DNA of 10,713 nucleotides from Nitrosomonas sp. Its GTDB lineage: Bacteria; Pseudomonadota; Gammaproteobacteria; Burkholderiales; Nitrosomonadaceae. Within the stretch, counting starts at the first letter, position 1, and every line of letters begins with the position of its first letter. Both the position numbers and the translations under genes were made by a program. Below are positions 1-6,137 of the stretch, one piece after another. Location: the NCBI GenBank assembly GCA_005779435.1, contig SXJH01000090.1, forward strand, positions 1-10,713, read 5' to 3'. The notes under the pieces are model-generated. The model worked only from the letters and a program-made list of their open reading frames with translations, was not told where the DNA came from and searched no databases.

Positions 1-237
1 TCATGCGAACTCCATGATTTTGTCGAAGTTGTTTGCATGTATGGTTACCGCCTCAAACTTTTTTTGAAAGACGGACAAGTTATTGAAGGAAAAGCCATCG
101 ATATTATCAATTCGGCGGAAAAGCGCGAATGTCTGGTCATCGATAACGACGGAAAGCAGCAAATAGAATTAATCCGGCTCGCAAAAATGGAAGTTCTGAC
201 GCCGAATGCCAAATTCCGTGAAGTCATTTTCGATTAA
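1..237 (+). CDS. rof: Rof-like Rho-binding antiterminator, 5'-truncated by window edge
   Basis: This is the 3' part of a small gene whose frame is open back to position 1. Before the Met at 37 the frame reads S-C-E-L-H-D-F-V-E-V-V-C, which resembles the conserved start of Rof/YaeO proteins (a Cys, then an aromatic/His-Asp pair, then Glu and a second Cys). The Met at 37 is therefore probably internal and the true start lies outside the window. The rest (F-L-K-D-G-Q-V-I-E-G-K-A-I-D, then I-R-L-A-K after I-E-L) fits the small Sm-like barrel of the family. Rof binds the Rho termination factor and inhibits Rho-dependent termination; that role is from the family and not shown here. The stop codon is 27 bases before mutY on the same strand, so the genes may be co-transcribed. 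The assignment comes from motif resemblance in a very short protein, so it is moderately sure. Confidence 0.65.
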   Translation, partial: SCELHDFVEVVCMYGYRLKLFLKDGQVIEGKAIDIINSAEKRECLVIDNDGKQQIELIRLAKMEVLTPNAKFREVIFD

Positions 238-264
238 AGATACCGGTCATCGATAGCCCGCCGC

Positions 265-1329
265 ATGCTGCCGTTTATCGCACAGCAACTCATCGACTGG
301 CATGGCCGGTTTGGCCGCCACAATTTGCCTTGGCAAGACACTCGCGATCCTTACGCGATTTGGTTGTCGGAAATCATGCTGCAGCAAACGCAAGTAACGA
401 CCGTTATCCCCTATTACACGCGCTTCCTGCGCGAATTCCCGACTGTCCGCAGCCTTGCCGAAGCGCCCCTTGACGCGGTATTGGCGCTGTGGAGCGGTCT
501 TGGTTATTACTCCCGCGCACGCAATTTACACTTGGCCGCCCGGCACATCATGCAACATCGTCGCGGGCAATTTCCCAGCACACGGACGGAAATCGAGCAA
601 TTGCCGGGAATCGGACGCTCCACTGCCGCCGCCATTGCCGTGTTTGCTTTCGGCAAACGCGAAGCGATTCTGGACGGTAACGTAAAACGGGTTTTTGCGC
701 GCTATTTCGGCATCGACGGATTCTTAGGCGAAACTAAAACAGTGTCGCTGCTATGGAAGAAAGCGGAAGCGGCGCTGCCTGCCGATTGCAGACCGGGCAA
801 TATCGAAACTTACACGCAGGCGTTGATGGATCTCGGCGCTACCGTTTGTACCCGCAATTCGCCGCGATGCCATGTTTGTCCATTGCAGCAACAGTGCATC
901 GCTTATCGGAATCGATGCGTGGATCAATTGCCCGTGCCCAAGCAACGAAAGCCTTTGCCGCAAAAGGAAACCGTCATGCTTTTGCTGCTGCTGCAGCAGC
1001 AAAAATTGTTATTGCAAAAACGCGCACCGAAAGGGATATGGGGCGCATTATGGTGTCCGCCGGAGATCGAAACCGGAATCGATCCCGTCCACTATTGCCG
1101 AAATAATTTGAAGCTCACCGTTCAACCACCCATCGAATTACCTGTGCTGAATCACCAATTCACCCACTTCAAATTACGCATCTATCCGCAATTGCTTCAT
1201 GTGATTTCGGATACCGTTGAGCCGCATCCCCAATTGACCTGGATAAGCCCTGTCGATGCATTGGAGCAAGGTATTCCGGCCCCGGTGCGGAAATTGCTGA
1301 AACAAACTTTTGCCAAGCATTATGGATAA
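265..1329 (+). CDS. mutY: A/G-specific adenine DNA glycosylase MutY
   Basis: MutY removes adenine mispaired with 8-oxoguanine or guanine, the first step of base-excision repair that prevents G:C to T:A changes. The 354-residue length is normal. The N-terminal catalytic domain has W-L-S-E-I-M-L-Q-Q-T-Q-V with the catalytic Glu at 36. A helix-hairpin-helix L-P-G-I-G-R-S-T-A-A-A-I lies at 113-124, followed by catalytic Asp137 in L-D-G-N-V-K-R-V. The 4Fe-4S ligands are Cys195, 202, 205 and 211, with the family spacing C-x6-C-x2-C-x5-C. The C-terminal Nudix-like domain (about 233-350), which recognises 8-oxoguanine, has H-Q-F-T-H-F near 294-299, with Thr where E. coli has Ser. The start at 265 is forced: the same frame has a stop at 235-237 (the rof stop) and no other ATG, GTG or TTG between. 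No clear Shine-Dalgarno is seen. The 3' end overlaps the next gene by 8 bases. Confidence 0.97.
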   Translation: MLPFIAQQLIDWHGRFGRHNLPWQDTRDPYAIWLSEIMLQQTQVTTVIPYYTRFLREFPTVRSLAEAPLDAVLALWSGLGYYSRARNLHLAARHIMQHRRGQFPSTRTEIEQLPGIGRSTAAAIAVFAFGKREAILDGNVKRVFARYFGIDGFLGETKTVSLLWKKAEAALPADCRPGNIETYTQALMDLGATVCTRNSPRCHVCPLQQQCIAYRNRCVDQLPVPKQRKPLPQKETVMLLLLLQQQKLLLQKRAPKGIWGALWCPPEIETGIDPVHYCRNNLKLTVQPPIELPVLNHQFTHFKLRIYPQLLHVISDTVEPHPQLTWISPVDALEQGIPAPVRKLLKQTFAKHYG

Positions 1330-1909
1330 TTTGTCGCAATGGAAAAAAAATCAACGCCAACAACTAATCGCAGCGCGAGAAGCTATTCCGCAAACGATGC
1401 ATGTACAGTGGAGCCAGTCGATTTCCCATCATCTGATGCATGGATTTCAACTACAAAACAAGATTGTTGGCATCTATTGGCCGTTTCGCGGCGAATACGA
1501 TCCGCGACCGATGGCTCAATGTTTATTGCAGCAAGACGTTACACTCGCATTGCCGGAAGTGGTCGCAAAAAACGAACCGTTGCATTTCCGTGAATGGTCG
1601 CCGGATACGCCGATGAAAATAGGCGCTTATGATATCCCGGTGCCAAATGAAACGAAAATCGTCAAGTTGGATGCCGTCATTGTTCCAATGGTGGGATTCG
1701 ATCAACAAGGTTACCGGCTAGGCTACGGCAGCGGTTATTACGATCGCACGCTGGCGACTTATCCGCGACAACCGCTGACCGTCGGGGTAGCATTTGAAAT
1801 GCAGCGGCTGGAAAATATTTATCCGCAACTACACGATATCGCAATGCAATTTATCGTTACCGAAGCCGGTATTTTCAAAACCAAGGACCATCATTTACAC
1901 GCAATATAG
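1322..1909 (+). CDS. 5-formyltetrahydrofolate cyclo-ligase (5,10-methenyl-THF synthetase)
   Basis: This enzyme converts 5-formyl-tetrahydrofolate to 5,10-methenyl-tetrahydrofolate using ATP, returning a storage or inhibitory folate to the one-carbon pool. E. coli homologues are called ygfA or fau. Starting at ATG 1322 the protein has 195 residues, usual for the family. The N-terminus is basic (K-K-N-Q-R-Q-Q-L), as expected for the substrate and ATP end. Y-W-P-F-R-G-E-Y-D lies at about 52-60, and the diagnostic glycine-rich L-G-Y-G-S-G-Y-Y-D-R is at 133-142. An in-frame TTG at 1310 would add four residues (M-P-S-I). ATG 1322 is preferred because it gives the classic short stop/start overlap with mutY (1322-1329) and implies translational coupling. 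Folate metabolism has no direct link to MutY, so the pairing looks like shared transcription only. Confidence 0.93.
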   Translation: MDNLSQWKKNQRQQLIAAREAIPQTMHVQWSQSISHHLMHGFQLQNKIVGIYWPFRGEYDPRPMAQCLLQQDVTLALPEVVAKNEPLHFREWSPDTPMKIGAYDIPVPNETKIVKLDAVIVPMVGFDQQGYRLGYGSGYYDRTLATYPRQPLTVGVAFEMQRLENIYPQLHDIAMQFIVTEAGIFKTKDHHLHAI

Positions 1910-1922
1910 CGTCAAAACTCGC

Positions 1923-1957
1923 TTCGAGCCTTCAATCGACGATCGTCCGAGCTCGAA
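1923..1957. other. Imperfect hairpin downstream of the cyclo-ligase gene
   Basis: A 7-base inverted repeat (TTCGAGC at 1923-1929, GCTCGAA at 1951-1957) encloses a perfect 10-base palindrome GACGATCGTC (1938-1947). It begins 14 bases after the stop of the cyclo-ligase gene, where a 3'-end structure for the rof-mutY operon would be expected. No T-run follows, so it is not a standard intrinsic terminator. It may instead be an RNA-stabilising hairpin or chance. Confidence 0.35.
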
Positions 1958-2053
1958 CTTTCATCAAGGCCGTATCGATGCGCCATATATAGTTCCGTAA
2001 TTAGAAATCAGAACCTTGCGTTGATAAGAGAGTCCATGTAGCCTGTTAACGCT

Positions 2054-2197
2054 AAGGAAACACTGAATAATCGGCTGCGCAAGCGATCTGTTGCGTTGAG
2101 TGGCGCTCGAAAATTTGCCTATCGTTATGATATGTCTTATTTTCCATGCCCCATCCACTTTCATCTCATCTTGCTCGCAGGATTATTCAGCGTTTTA
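2054..2197 (+). repeat. MITE-like repeat, copy 1 (about 144 bp, terminal inverted repeats)
   Basis: The left end AGGAAACACTGAATAATC (from 2055) is mirrored by the right end GATTATTCAGCGTTTT (2181-2196); the two 16-base arms 2057-2072 and 2181-2196 match at 14 positions. Pairing resumes further in (CTGCGC near 2075 with GCTCGCAG near 2173-2180). The interior shares blocks with copies 2 and 3, including CTGTTGCG, GCTCGAAAAT, GCCTATCG and ATGATATG. Copy 1 lies entirely between genes, about 15 bases before the mgtE promoter. No convincing target-site duplication is visible. It has no transposase, so if mobile it would need one supplied in trans. Confidence 0.8.
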
Positions 2198-2211
2198 TTA
2201 ATATAAATCAC

Positions 2212-2241
2212 TTGACCAAAAACGACCGCGCACAATAAAAC
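2212..2241 (+). promoter_or_regulatory. Candidate sigma-70-type promoter for mgtE
   Basis: TTGACC at 2212-2217 matches five of six bases of the -35 consensus. After 18 bases comes TAAAAC (2236-2241), four of six to the -10 box; AATAAA at 2234 with a 16-base spacer is an alternative. Transcription would begin near 2247, leaving a leader of only about 15 bases, too short for a riboswitch. It lies just outside repeat copy 1. Confidence 0.45.
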
Positions 2242-2262
2242 GCTATCAAAAGCAAATCGGCC

Positions 2263-3705
2263 ATGACTGAAACGACTGAAAACAACACCGGCTGCGAACC
2301 GCCATCTCCGCAGCAACACATCACCTTTTTGCTGCGGAAATATAAGCTGGTGGAAGGCTTGGTCAACTTGCAGGATTTGCAAGACCAATCTCACACCGTC
2401 TCATCGGTGCAAAAACAAAATCTGGCCGAATTACAAAATTATCTGAATCAACTCCATCCCGCCGATATTGCACATATCCTCGAAGCACTGCCGCTTGAAG
2501 ACCGGCTTTTGATTTGGAGCTTGGTCAAAGCGGAGCATGACGGCGATGTATTGCTCGAAACATCGGACGCCGTCCGGGCTACGTTGATCACCGATATGGG
2601 CAATCAGGAATTGGTCGCAGCGACGGAATATTTGGATACCGATGAAATTGCCGACCTCGCGCCCGATCTGCCGCAAAACGTGATCGCGGACGTTTTCCGC
2701 TCTTTGCCCGTCGAAGAACGCGAACAATTGCGCGCAGCCATGTCGTATCCGGAAGACTCCGTGGGTGCCTTGATGGATTTCGATGTCATCACGATCCGGG
2801 AAGATGTGCGTTTGGAAGTAGTGCTGCGGTATTTGCGCAGACTCGAAGAATTGCCGGATCATACCGACCAGCTCTTCGTCGTCGATCGCAACGAACAACT
2901 AAAAGGCGTATTGCTGATTAATCGCTTATTGGTCAGCGACCCGGAAACGCTCGTTGCCGATGTCATGACGGCGGAAATAATCAAACTTCACCCCGGCGAT
3001 GTCGCACAGCAGGCTGCCAATGCGTTTGAACGCTACGATCTGGTTTCGGCTTCCGTGGTCGACGATACCGACAAACTGCTCGGTCGCGTCACTGTCAATA
3101 CCGTCATCGATTTTATCCGCGACAAAGCGGAAAACGAAGCTTTGAATCTGGCAGGTTTGAGCGAAGAAGAAGATATTTTCGCACCGGTGCTGAAAAGCGT
3201 AAAAAACCGCTGGGGCTGGCTCGCCATCAACTTAGTGACCGCTTTCATCGCATCGCGCGTCATCGGCCTGTTTGAGGATTCTATCGAGAAACTGGTAGCG
3301 CTGGCCGCATTGATGCCGATTGTCGCCGGCATCGGCGGCAATTCGGGCAATCAAACCATTACCATGATCGTACGCGCACTGGCGCTGGAGCAAATCAACA
3401 CCGGCAGTGCCTGGAAATTACTGGTCAAGGAAGTCGGAGTCAGTCTGGTCAACGGTTTGATGTGGGGCACCATCATCGGCGCATTCACCTTCGCCATTTA
3501 TCAAAATGCCGAATTGGGTTTGATCATGACGATGGCAATGGTGCTTAACTTATTGCTGGCCGCAATATTGGGCGTATTGATCCCGCTGACATTACGCAAA
3601 CTTGGCCGCGATCCGGCGCTGGGCTCCAGCGTTATGATCACGGCCGTGACCGATAGTGGCGGGTTCTTTATTTTCTTAGGATTAGCGACGATTTTTCTAT
3701 TGTAA
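2263..3705 (+). CDS. mgtE: MgtE-family magnesium transporter/channel
   Basis: MgtE carries Mg2+ across the inner membrane, gated by its cytoplasmic Mg2+-sensing domains. The 480-residue protein has all parts in order: an N-terminal helical superhelix domain (about 50-170, with L-H-P-A-D-I-A-H-I-L-E-A-L-P-L near 64-78), two CBS domains (about 172-235 with V-G-A-L-M-D, and 236-297 with V-M-T-A-E-I-I-K-L), a linking helix, and a C-terminal membrane part from about 317 with five predicted helices. Family signatures in the pore region are P-I-V-A-G-I-G-G-N-S-G-N-Q-T (352-365) and G-R-D-P-A-L-G-S-S (448-456), with acidic D464 in T-D-S-G-G. The first 20 residues (T-E-T-T-E-N-N-T) are a hydrophilic extension typical of proteobacterial members. 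ATG 2263 is the only plausible start; the ribosome-binding site is weak. The stop codon is two bases from the stop of the opposite-strand gene at 3708. Confidence 0.96.
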   Translation: MTETTENNTGCEPPSPQQHITFLLRKYKLVEGLVNLQDLQDQSHTVSSVQKQNLAELQNYLNQLHPADIAHILEALPLEDRLLIWSLVKAEHDGDVLLETSDAVRATLITDMGNQELVAATEYLDTDEIADLAPDLPQNVIADVFRSLPVEEREQLRAAMSYPEDSVGALMDFDVITIREDVRLEVVLRYLRRLEELPDHTDQLFVVDRNEQLKGVLLINRLLVSDPETLVADVMTAEIIKLHPGDVAQQAANAFERYDLVSASVVDDTDKLLGRVTVNTVIDFIRDKAENEALNLAGLSEEEDIFAPVLKSVKNRWGWLAINLVTAFIASRVIGLFEDSIEKLVALAALMPIVAGIGGNSGNQTITMIVRALALEQINTGSAWKLLVKEVGVSLVNGLMWGTIIGAFTFAIYQNAELGLIMTMAMVLNLLLAAILGVLIPLTLRKLGRDPALGSSVMITAVTDSGGFFIFLGLATIFLL

Positions 3706-3707
3706 AA

Positions 3708-4088
3708 TCAATCACCCCTTGACATCGCTGCGGCACCGCGTAATTTACCCAGATAACACCCTGCCGATATGCCGATAATCCAGCTCATTACCACCAAGGT
3801 CGGCAACAAGTGCGAACCGTTGGTATCGCGAAACTGCGTCATCAAAATTCCCAGTGGCGTTGCACCCGCGAGAATAAGCACGCAAATTATCCAAGACTCG
3901 TTAGTCCATTTAAATACTGCGTAAGAAAATAACAAAAACGGCAAAAACATGGCAATTTGAACAACCCAGGGAATGCCGCTCCATAGTACGACGAGCGCCA
4001 GAAACGAGAGCAAAAAGCCGCCTATCAGCGCACAAAAGGCCATGAACGTTGTTTTCCAGCCACTGCGGCGATTCGTTTGTTGCACCAT
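3708..4088 (-). CDS. Hypothetical four-helix inner-membrane protein
   Basis: I do not recognise this 126-residue protein. It is mostly hydrophobic, with four predicted membrane helices at about 13-36, 39-60, 65-84 and 93-113. A short basic N-terminus (N-R-R-S-G-W-K) suggests a cytoplasmic start, and the C-terminus (G-K-L-R-G-A-A-A-M-S-R-G-D) is basic and also probably cytoplasmic. No catalytic or metal-binding motif is visible. Translation from ATG 4088 is supported by AAAAGGA about seven bases upstream. The gene lies 38 bases after the ftsH-like gene on the same strand and may be co-transcribed with it. That makes a membrane partner or substrate of the protease possible, but this is only inference from position. 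Convergent with mgtE. Confidence 0.75.
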   Translation of the reverse strand: MVQQTNRRSGWKTTFMAFCALIGGFLLSFLALVVLWSGIPWVVQIAMFLPFLLFSYAVFKWTNESWIICVLILAGATPLGILMTQFRDTNGSHLLPTLVVMSWIIGISAGCYLGKLRGAAAMSRGD

Positions 4089-4111
4089 TATTTTCCTTTT
4101 CTAAAACAGTA

Positions 4112-4147
4112 TCGGCACATGAAAACCTATTCATGGACAGGTGCCGA
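4112..4147 (-). promoter_or_regulatory. Hairpin spanning the ftsH-like stop codon
   Basis: The 12-base arm 4112-4123 pairs with two 6-base segments, 4130-4135 (TTCATG) and 4142-4147 (TGCCGA), leaving a 6-base bulge and a 6-base loop. The stop codon of the ftsH-like gene (4127-4129) sits in the loop. On the minus strand only a short T-run (TGTTTTAG) follows a few bases later. It could act as a weak terminator, an RNA-processing site or a translation-coupling structure between the protease and the small membrane protein. Confidence 0.45.
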
Positions 4148-5956
4148 CACAATCGATTGTTTTAATTTAACGATTTCCGGTTGATTCAATGTTTCCGTTT
4201 TTAATAACGCTTCCGCAGTCCGATCCAGCAATGCCCGGTTAATTTGCAAAATAGCGATTGCTCGCGTCAACGCCTGATCGACCAGCGCACGCACGGCGCT
4301 ATCGATCTTGTTCGCAGTTTCTTCGCTATAGCTCCGATTCTGCGGCATCGGTATATTGGGTTGCAAAAAGGCGGATTGCTCGCGGTCGTACGCGACATTG
4401 CCCAATGCTTCGCTCATTCCGTATCGCAACACCATGGCGCGGGCAATATCGGTAGCTCGCGCCAGATCGTCGGCTGCGCCGGTGGATACTTCGTTGAACA
4501 CCACCTGCTCCGCCGCCCGCCCGCCGAGCAGCACCGCCATTTTATTGAGCAATTCGATGCGGGTCATCAGGAAACGATCTTCCGTCGGGCGCTGTATGGT
4601 GTATCCCAAGGCGCCCACACCGCGCGGAATGATGGAGACCTTATGAACTTCATCGGTACCGGGCAAAGCCAGTGCAACCATGGTATGCCCCAACTCATGA
4701 AAGGCGACCACGCGGCGTTCATTCGGATTTAACAGCCGGTTGCGTTTCTCAAGTCCGGCAACGATACGCTCGATCGCATTGTTGAGATCGTCCATCGTCA
4801 CCGATGCGGCTGCACGCCGTGTTGCAAGTAAAGCAGCTTCGTTGATGAGATTGGCCAAATCCGCGCCGGTAAAACCCGGCGTCAATGCGGCGATCTGCTC
4901 GATGTTGACATCCGTGCCCAATTTAACTTTTTTTGCGTGTACCGCGAGAATTTGCTCACGTCCTAACTTGTCGGGACGATCCACTAAAACCTGACGATCG
5001 AAACGTCCGGCGCGCAACAATGCCGGATCGAGAATTTCCGGCCGGTTCGTTGCCGCCAATAACACGATGCCGCTGCTGGGATCGAATCCGTCCAACTCCG
5101 CCAACAATTGGTTCAGCGTTTGCTCTTTCTCGTCATGCCCGCCGCCCAATCCTCCATATGCGCCGCGAGCGCGACCAAGCGCATCCAATTCGTCGATGAA
5201 AATAATCGCGGGCGACATTTGCCGCGCTTGCTCGAACAGATCGCGCACACGTGCAGCGCCGACACCGACAAACATCTCGACAAACTCCGATCCGGAAATC
5301 GAAAAAAACGGCACACCGGCTTCACCGGCGACTGCACGCGCCAGTAATGTTTTTCCGGTACCCGGCGGGCCAACCAGCAAAATCCCTTTAGGCGCCCGTC
5401 CGCCCAAGCGGCCGTAATCCACCGGATTCTTAAGAAAATGAATGATCTCGATCAATTCCTCTTTGGCTTCATCCACACCGGCCACATCGTCAAAAGTCAC
5501 TTTGGTTTCTTTCTCGACAAACACCTTGGCGCGGCTTTTGCCGATGGACATTAATCCGCTGCCCATGCCGCCTCCCATGCGGCGTATCACGAAAATCCAA
5601 ATGGCAACGAAAATCGCCGTCGGCACAATCCACGAAAGCAAATCGCGCAGCCAAGTACTTTGCACCACACCGGTATAAACGACATTATGCTTATCCAGCA
5701 TTTCGGCAAACTCGGGCTCTACCCGGGTGGTGACAAAATCCTTAAAACCATCGGCGTGCTTTTCCTTCAAGGTGCCGAAAATCTGATTTTCGGTAATCGC
5801 AATCTCGGCAACCCGGCCTTGCTCCAGAAAATGCTGAAAACGGCTATAAGGAATGGGTTCGATTTGGGTATATTGAGAATACAAACTCTGCACCAGCAAC
5901 AGCGTCAAAAACGCAGCGACAATAAATACGATATTGACATTCGTTTTTTTATCCAT
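4127..5956 (-). CDS. ftsH: FtsH-family ATP-dependent zinc metalloprotease
   Basis: FtsH is a hexameric inner-membrane protease that pulls out and degrades membrane proteins and unstable regulators. The 609 residues contain membrane helix 1 (about 8-27), a periplasmic domain (28-105), helix 2 (106-126), and the AAA module with Walker A G-P-P-G-T-G-K-T (196-203), pore loop M-F-V-G-V-G (228-233), Walker B I-I-F-I-D-E (251-256) and the second region of homology ending R-A-G-R-F-D-R (315-321). The protease site is H-E-L-G-H (420-424), with a likely third zinc ligand Asp497 in T-G-A-A-D-D. Canonical FtsH has H-E-A-G-H. Together with the G-A-Y-G-G-L-G-G-G-H-D-E-K insert near 265 and A-L-G-Y-T-I-Q-R-P-T-E-D-R-F (449-462), this points to a paralogous subfamily and not the main housekeeping FtsH. 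A good ribosome-binding site (AAGGGG, about 8 bases before ATG 5956) fixes the start. Repeat copy 2 lies 35 bases upstream, so the promoter may lie in or beyond it. Confidence 0.95.
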   Translation of the reverse strand: MDKKTNVNIVFIVAAFLTLLLVQSLYSQYTQIEPIPYSRFQHFLEQGRVAEIAITENQIFGTLKEKHADGFKDFVTTRVEPEFAEMLDKHNVVYTGVVQSTWLRDLLSWIVPTAIFVAIWIFVIRRMGGGMGSGLMSIGKSRAKVFVEKETKVTFDDVAGVDEAKEELIEIIHFLKNPVDYGRLGGRAPKGILLVGPPGTGKTLLARAVAGEAGVPFFSISGSEFVEMFVGVGAARVRDLFEQARQMSPAIIFIDELDALGRARGAYGGLGGGHDEKEQTLNQLLAELDGFDPSSGIVLLAATNRPEILDPALLRAGRFDRQVLVDRPDKLGREQILAVHAKKVKLGTDVNIEQIAALTPGFTGADLANLINEAALLATRRAAASVTMDDLNNAIERIVAGLEKRNRLLNPNERRVVAFHELGHTMVALALPGTDEVHKVSIIPRGVGALGYTIQRPTEDRFLMTRIELLNKMAVLLGGRAAEQVVFNEVSTGAADDLARATDIARAMVLRYGMSEALGNVAYDREQSAFLQPNIPMPQNRSYSEETANKIDSAVRALVDQALTRAIAILQINRALLDRTAEALLKTETLNQPEIVKLKQSIVSAPVHE

Positions 5957-5990
5957 AGCCTTTACCCCTTATTTCATTACTCATTTTATT

Positions 5991-6137
5991 GAGGAAACGC
6001 TGAACAATCGTCTGTGCAAGCGTCTGTTGCGTGAAACGATGCTCGAAAATCCGCCTATCGGCATGATATGCCTTATTTCCTGCGCTCCACTCGTCTTGCA
6101 TCGCATCTTGCACGACGGATTATTCGGCATCTCCTTA
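5991..6137 (+). repeat. MITE-like repeat, copy 2 (about 147 bp, terminal inverted repeats)
   Basis: The ends are long imperfect inverted repeats. The left arm begins AGGAAACGCTGAACAATC (5992), and the right arm on the opposite strand begins AAGGAGATGCCGAATAATC (from 6137). Pairing extends about 30 bases on each side through GTCTGTGCAAG and its partner near 6107. The interior matches copies 1 and 3 in order and orientation, including GCTCGAAAATCCGCC and GATATG. It fills the gap between the ftsH-like start and the stop of the FadL-type gene, and its right end CTCCTTA includes that stop codon (6135-6137). The minus strand is open through the whole copy, as in the other copies. Confidence 0.82.

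Larger units (their letters stand above)
1910..2262. other. 353-base intergenic region before mgtE
   Basis: No credible gene is seen here on either strand. The stretch holds the hairpin at 1923-1957, unremarkable sequence to about 2053, repeat copy 1 (2054-2197), and then the candidate mgtE promoter (2212-2241). A minus-strand open frame from 2164 to 1964 lies mostly inside the repeat. It is treated as part of the repeat and not as an independent gene. No magnesium (M-box or mgtA-type) riboswitch could be recognised before mgtE. Confidence 0.6.

Noticed and set aside
1310..1321. TTG start at 1310 for the folate cyclo-ligase
   Set aside because: It adds only M-P-S-I. ATG 1322 gives the standard short overlap with the mutY stop, and neither has a strong ribosome-binding site.
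1910..2053. 6S RNA next to the folate cyclo-ligase gene
   Set aside because: 6S RNA often lies upstream of this gene in proteobacteria, but here that side is occupied by mutY, and no long rod-like pairing with a central bubble was seen downstream.
1964..2164. Minus-strand open frame of 66 residues as a gene
   Set aside because: It coincides mainly with repeat copy 1, and its 3' part resembles nothing recognisable.
2197..2262. Magnesium riboswitch before mgtE
   Set aside because: The space between promoter and start is only about 15 bases, and no conserved M-box elements are visible.
4244..5417. Several plus-strand open frames across the ftsH-like gene
   Set aside because: They are antisense shadows of a strongly conserved protein, overlap each other and show no family motifs.
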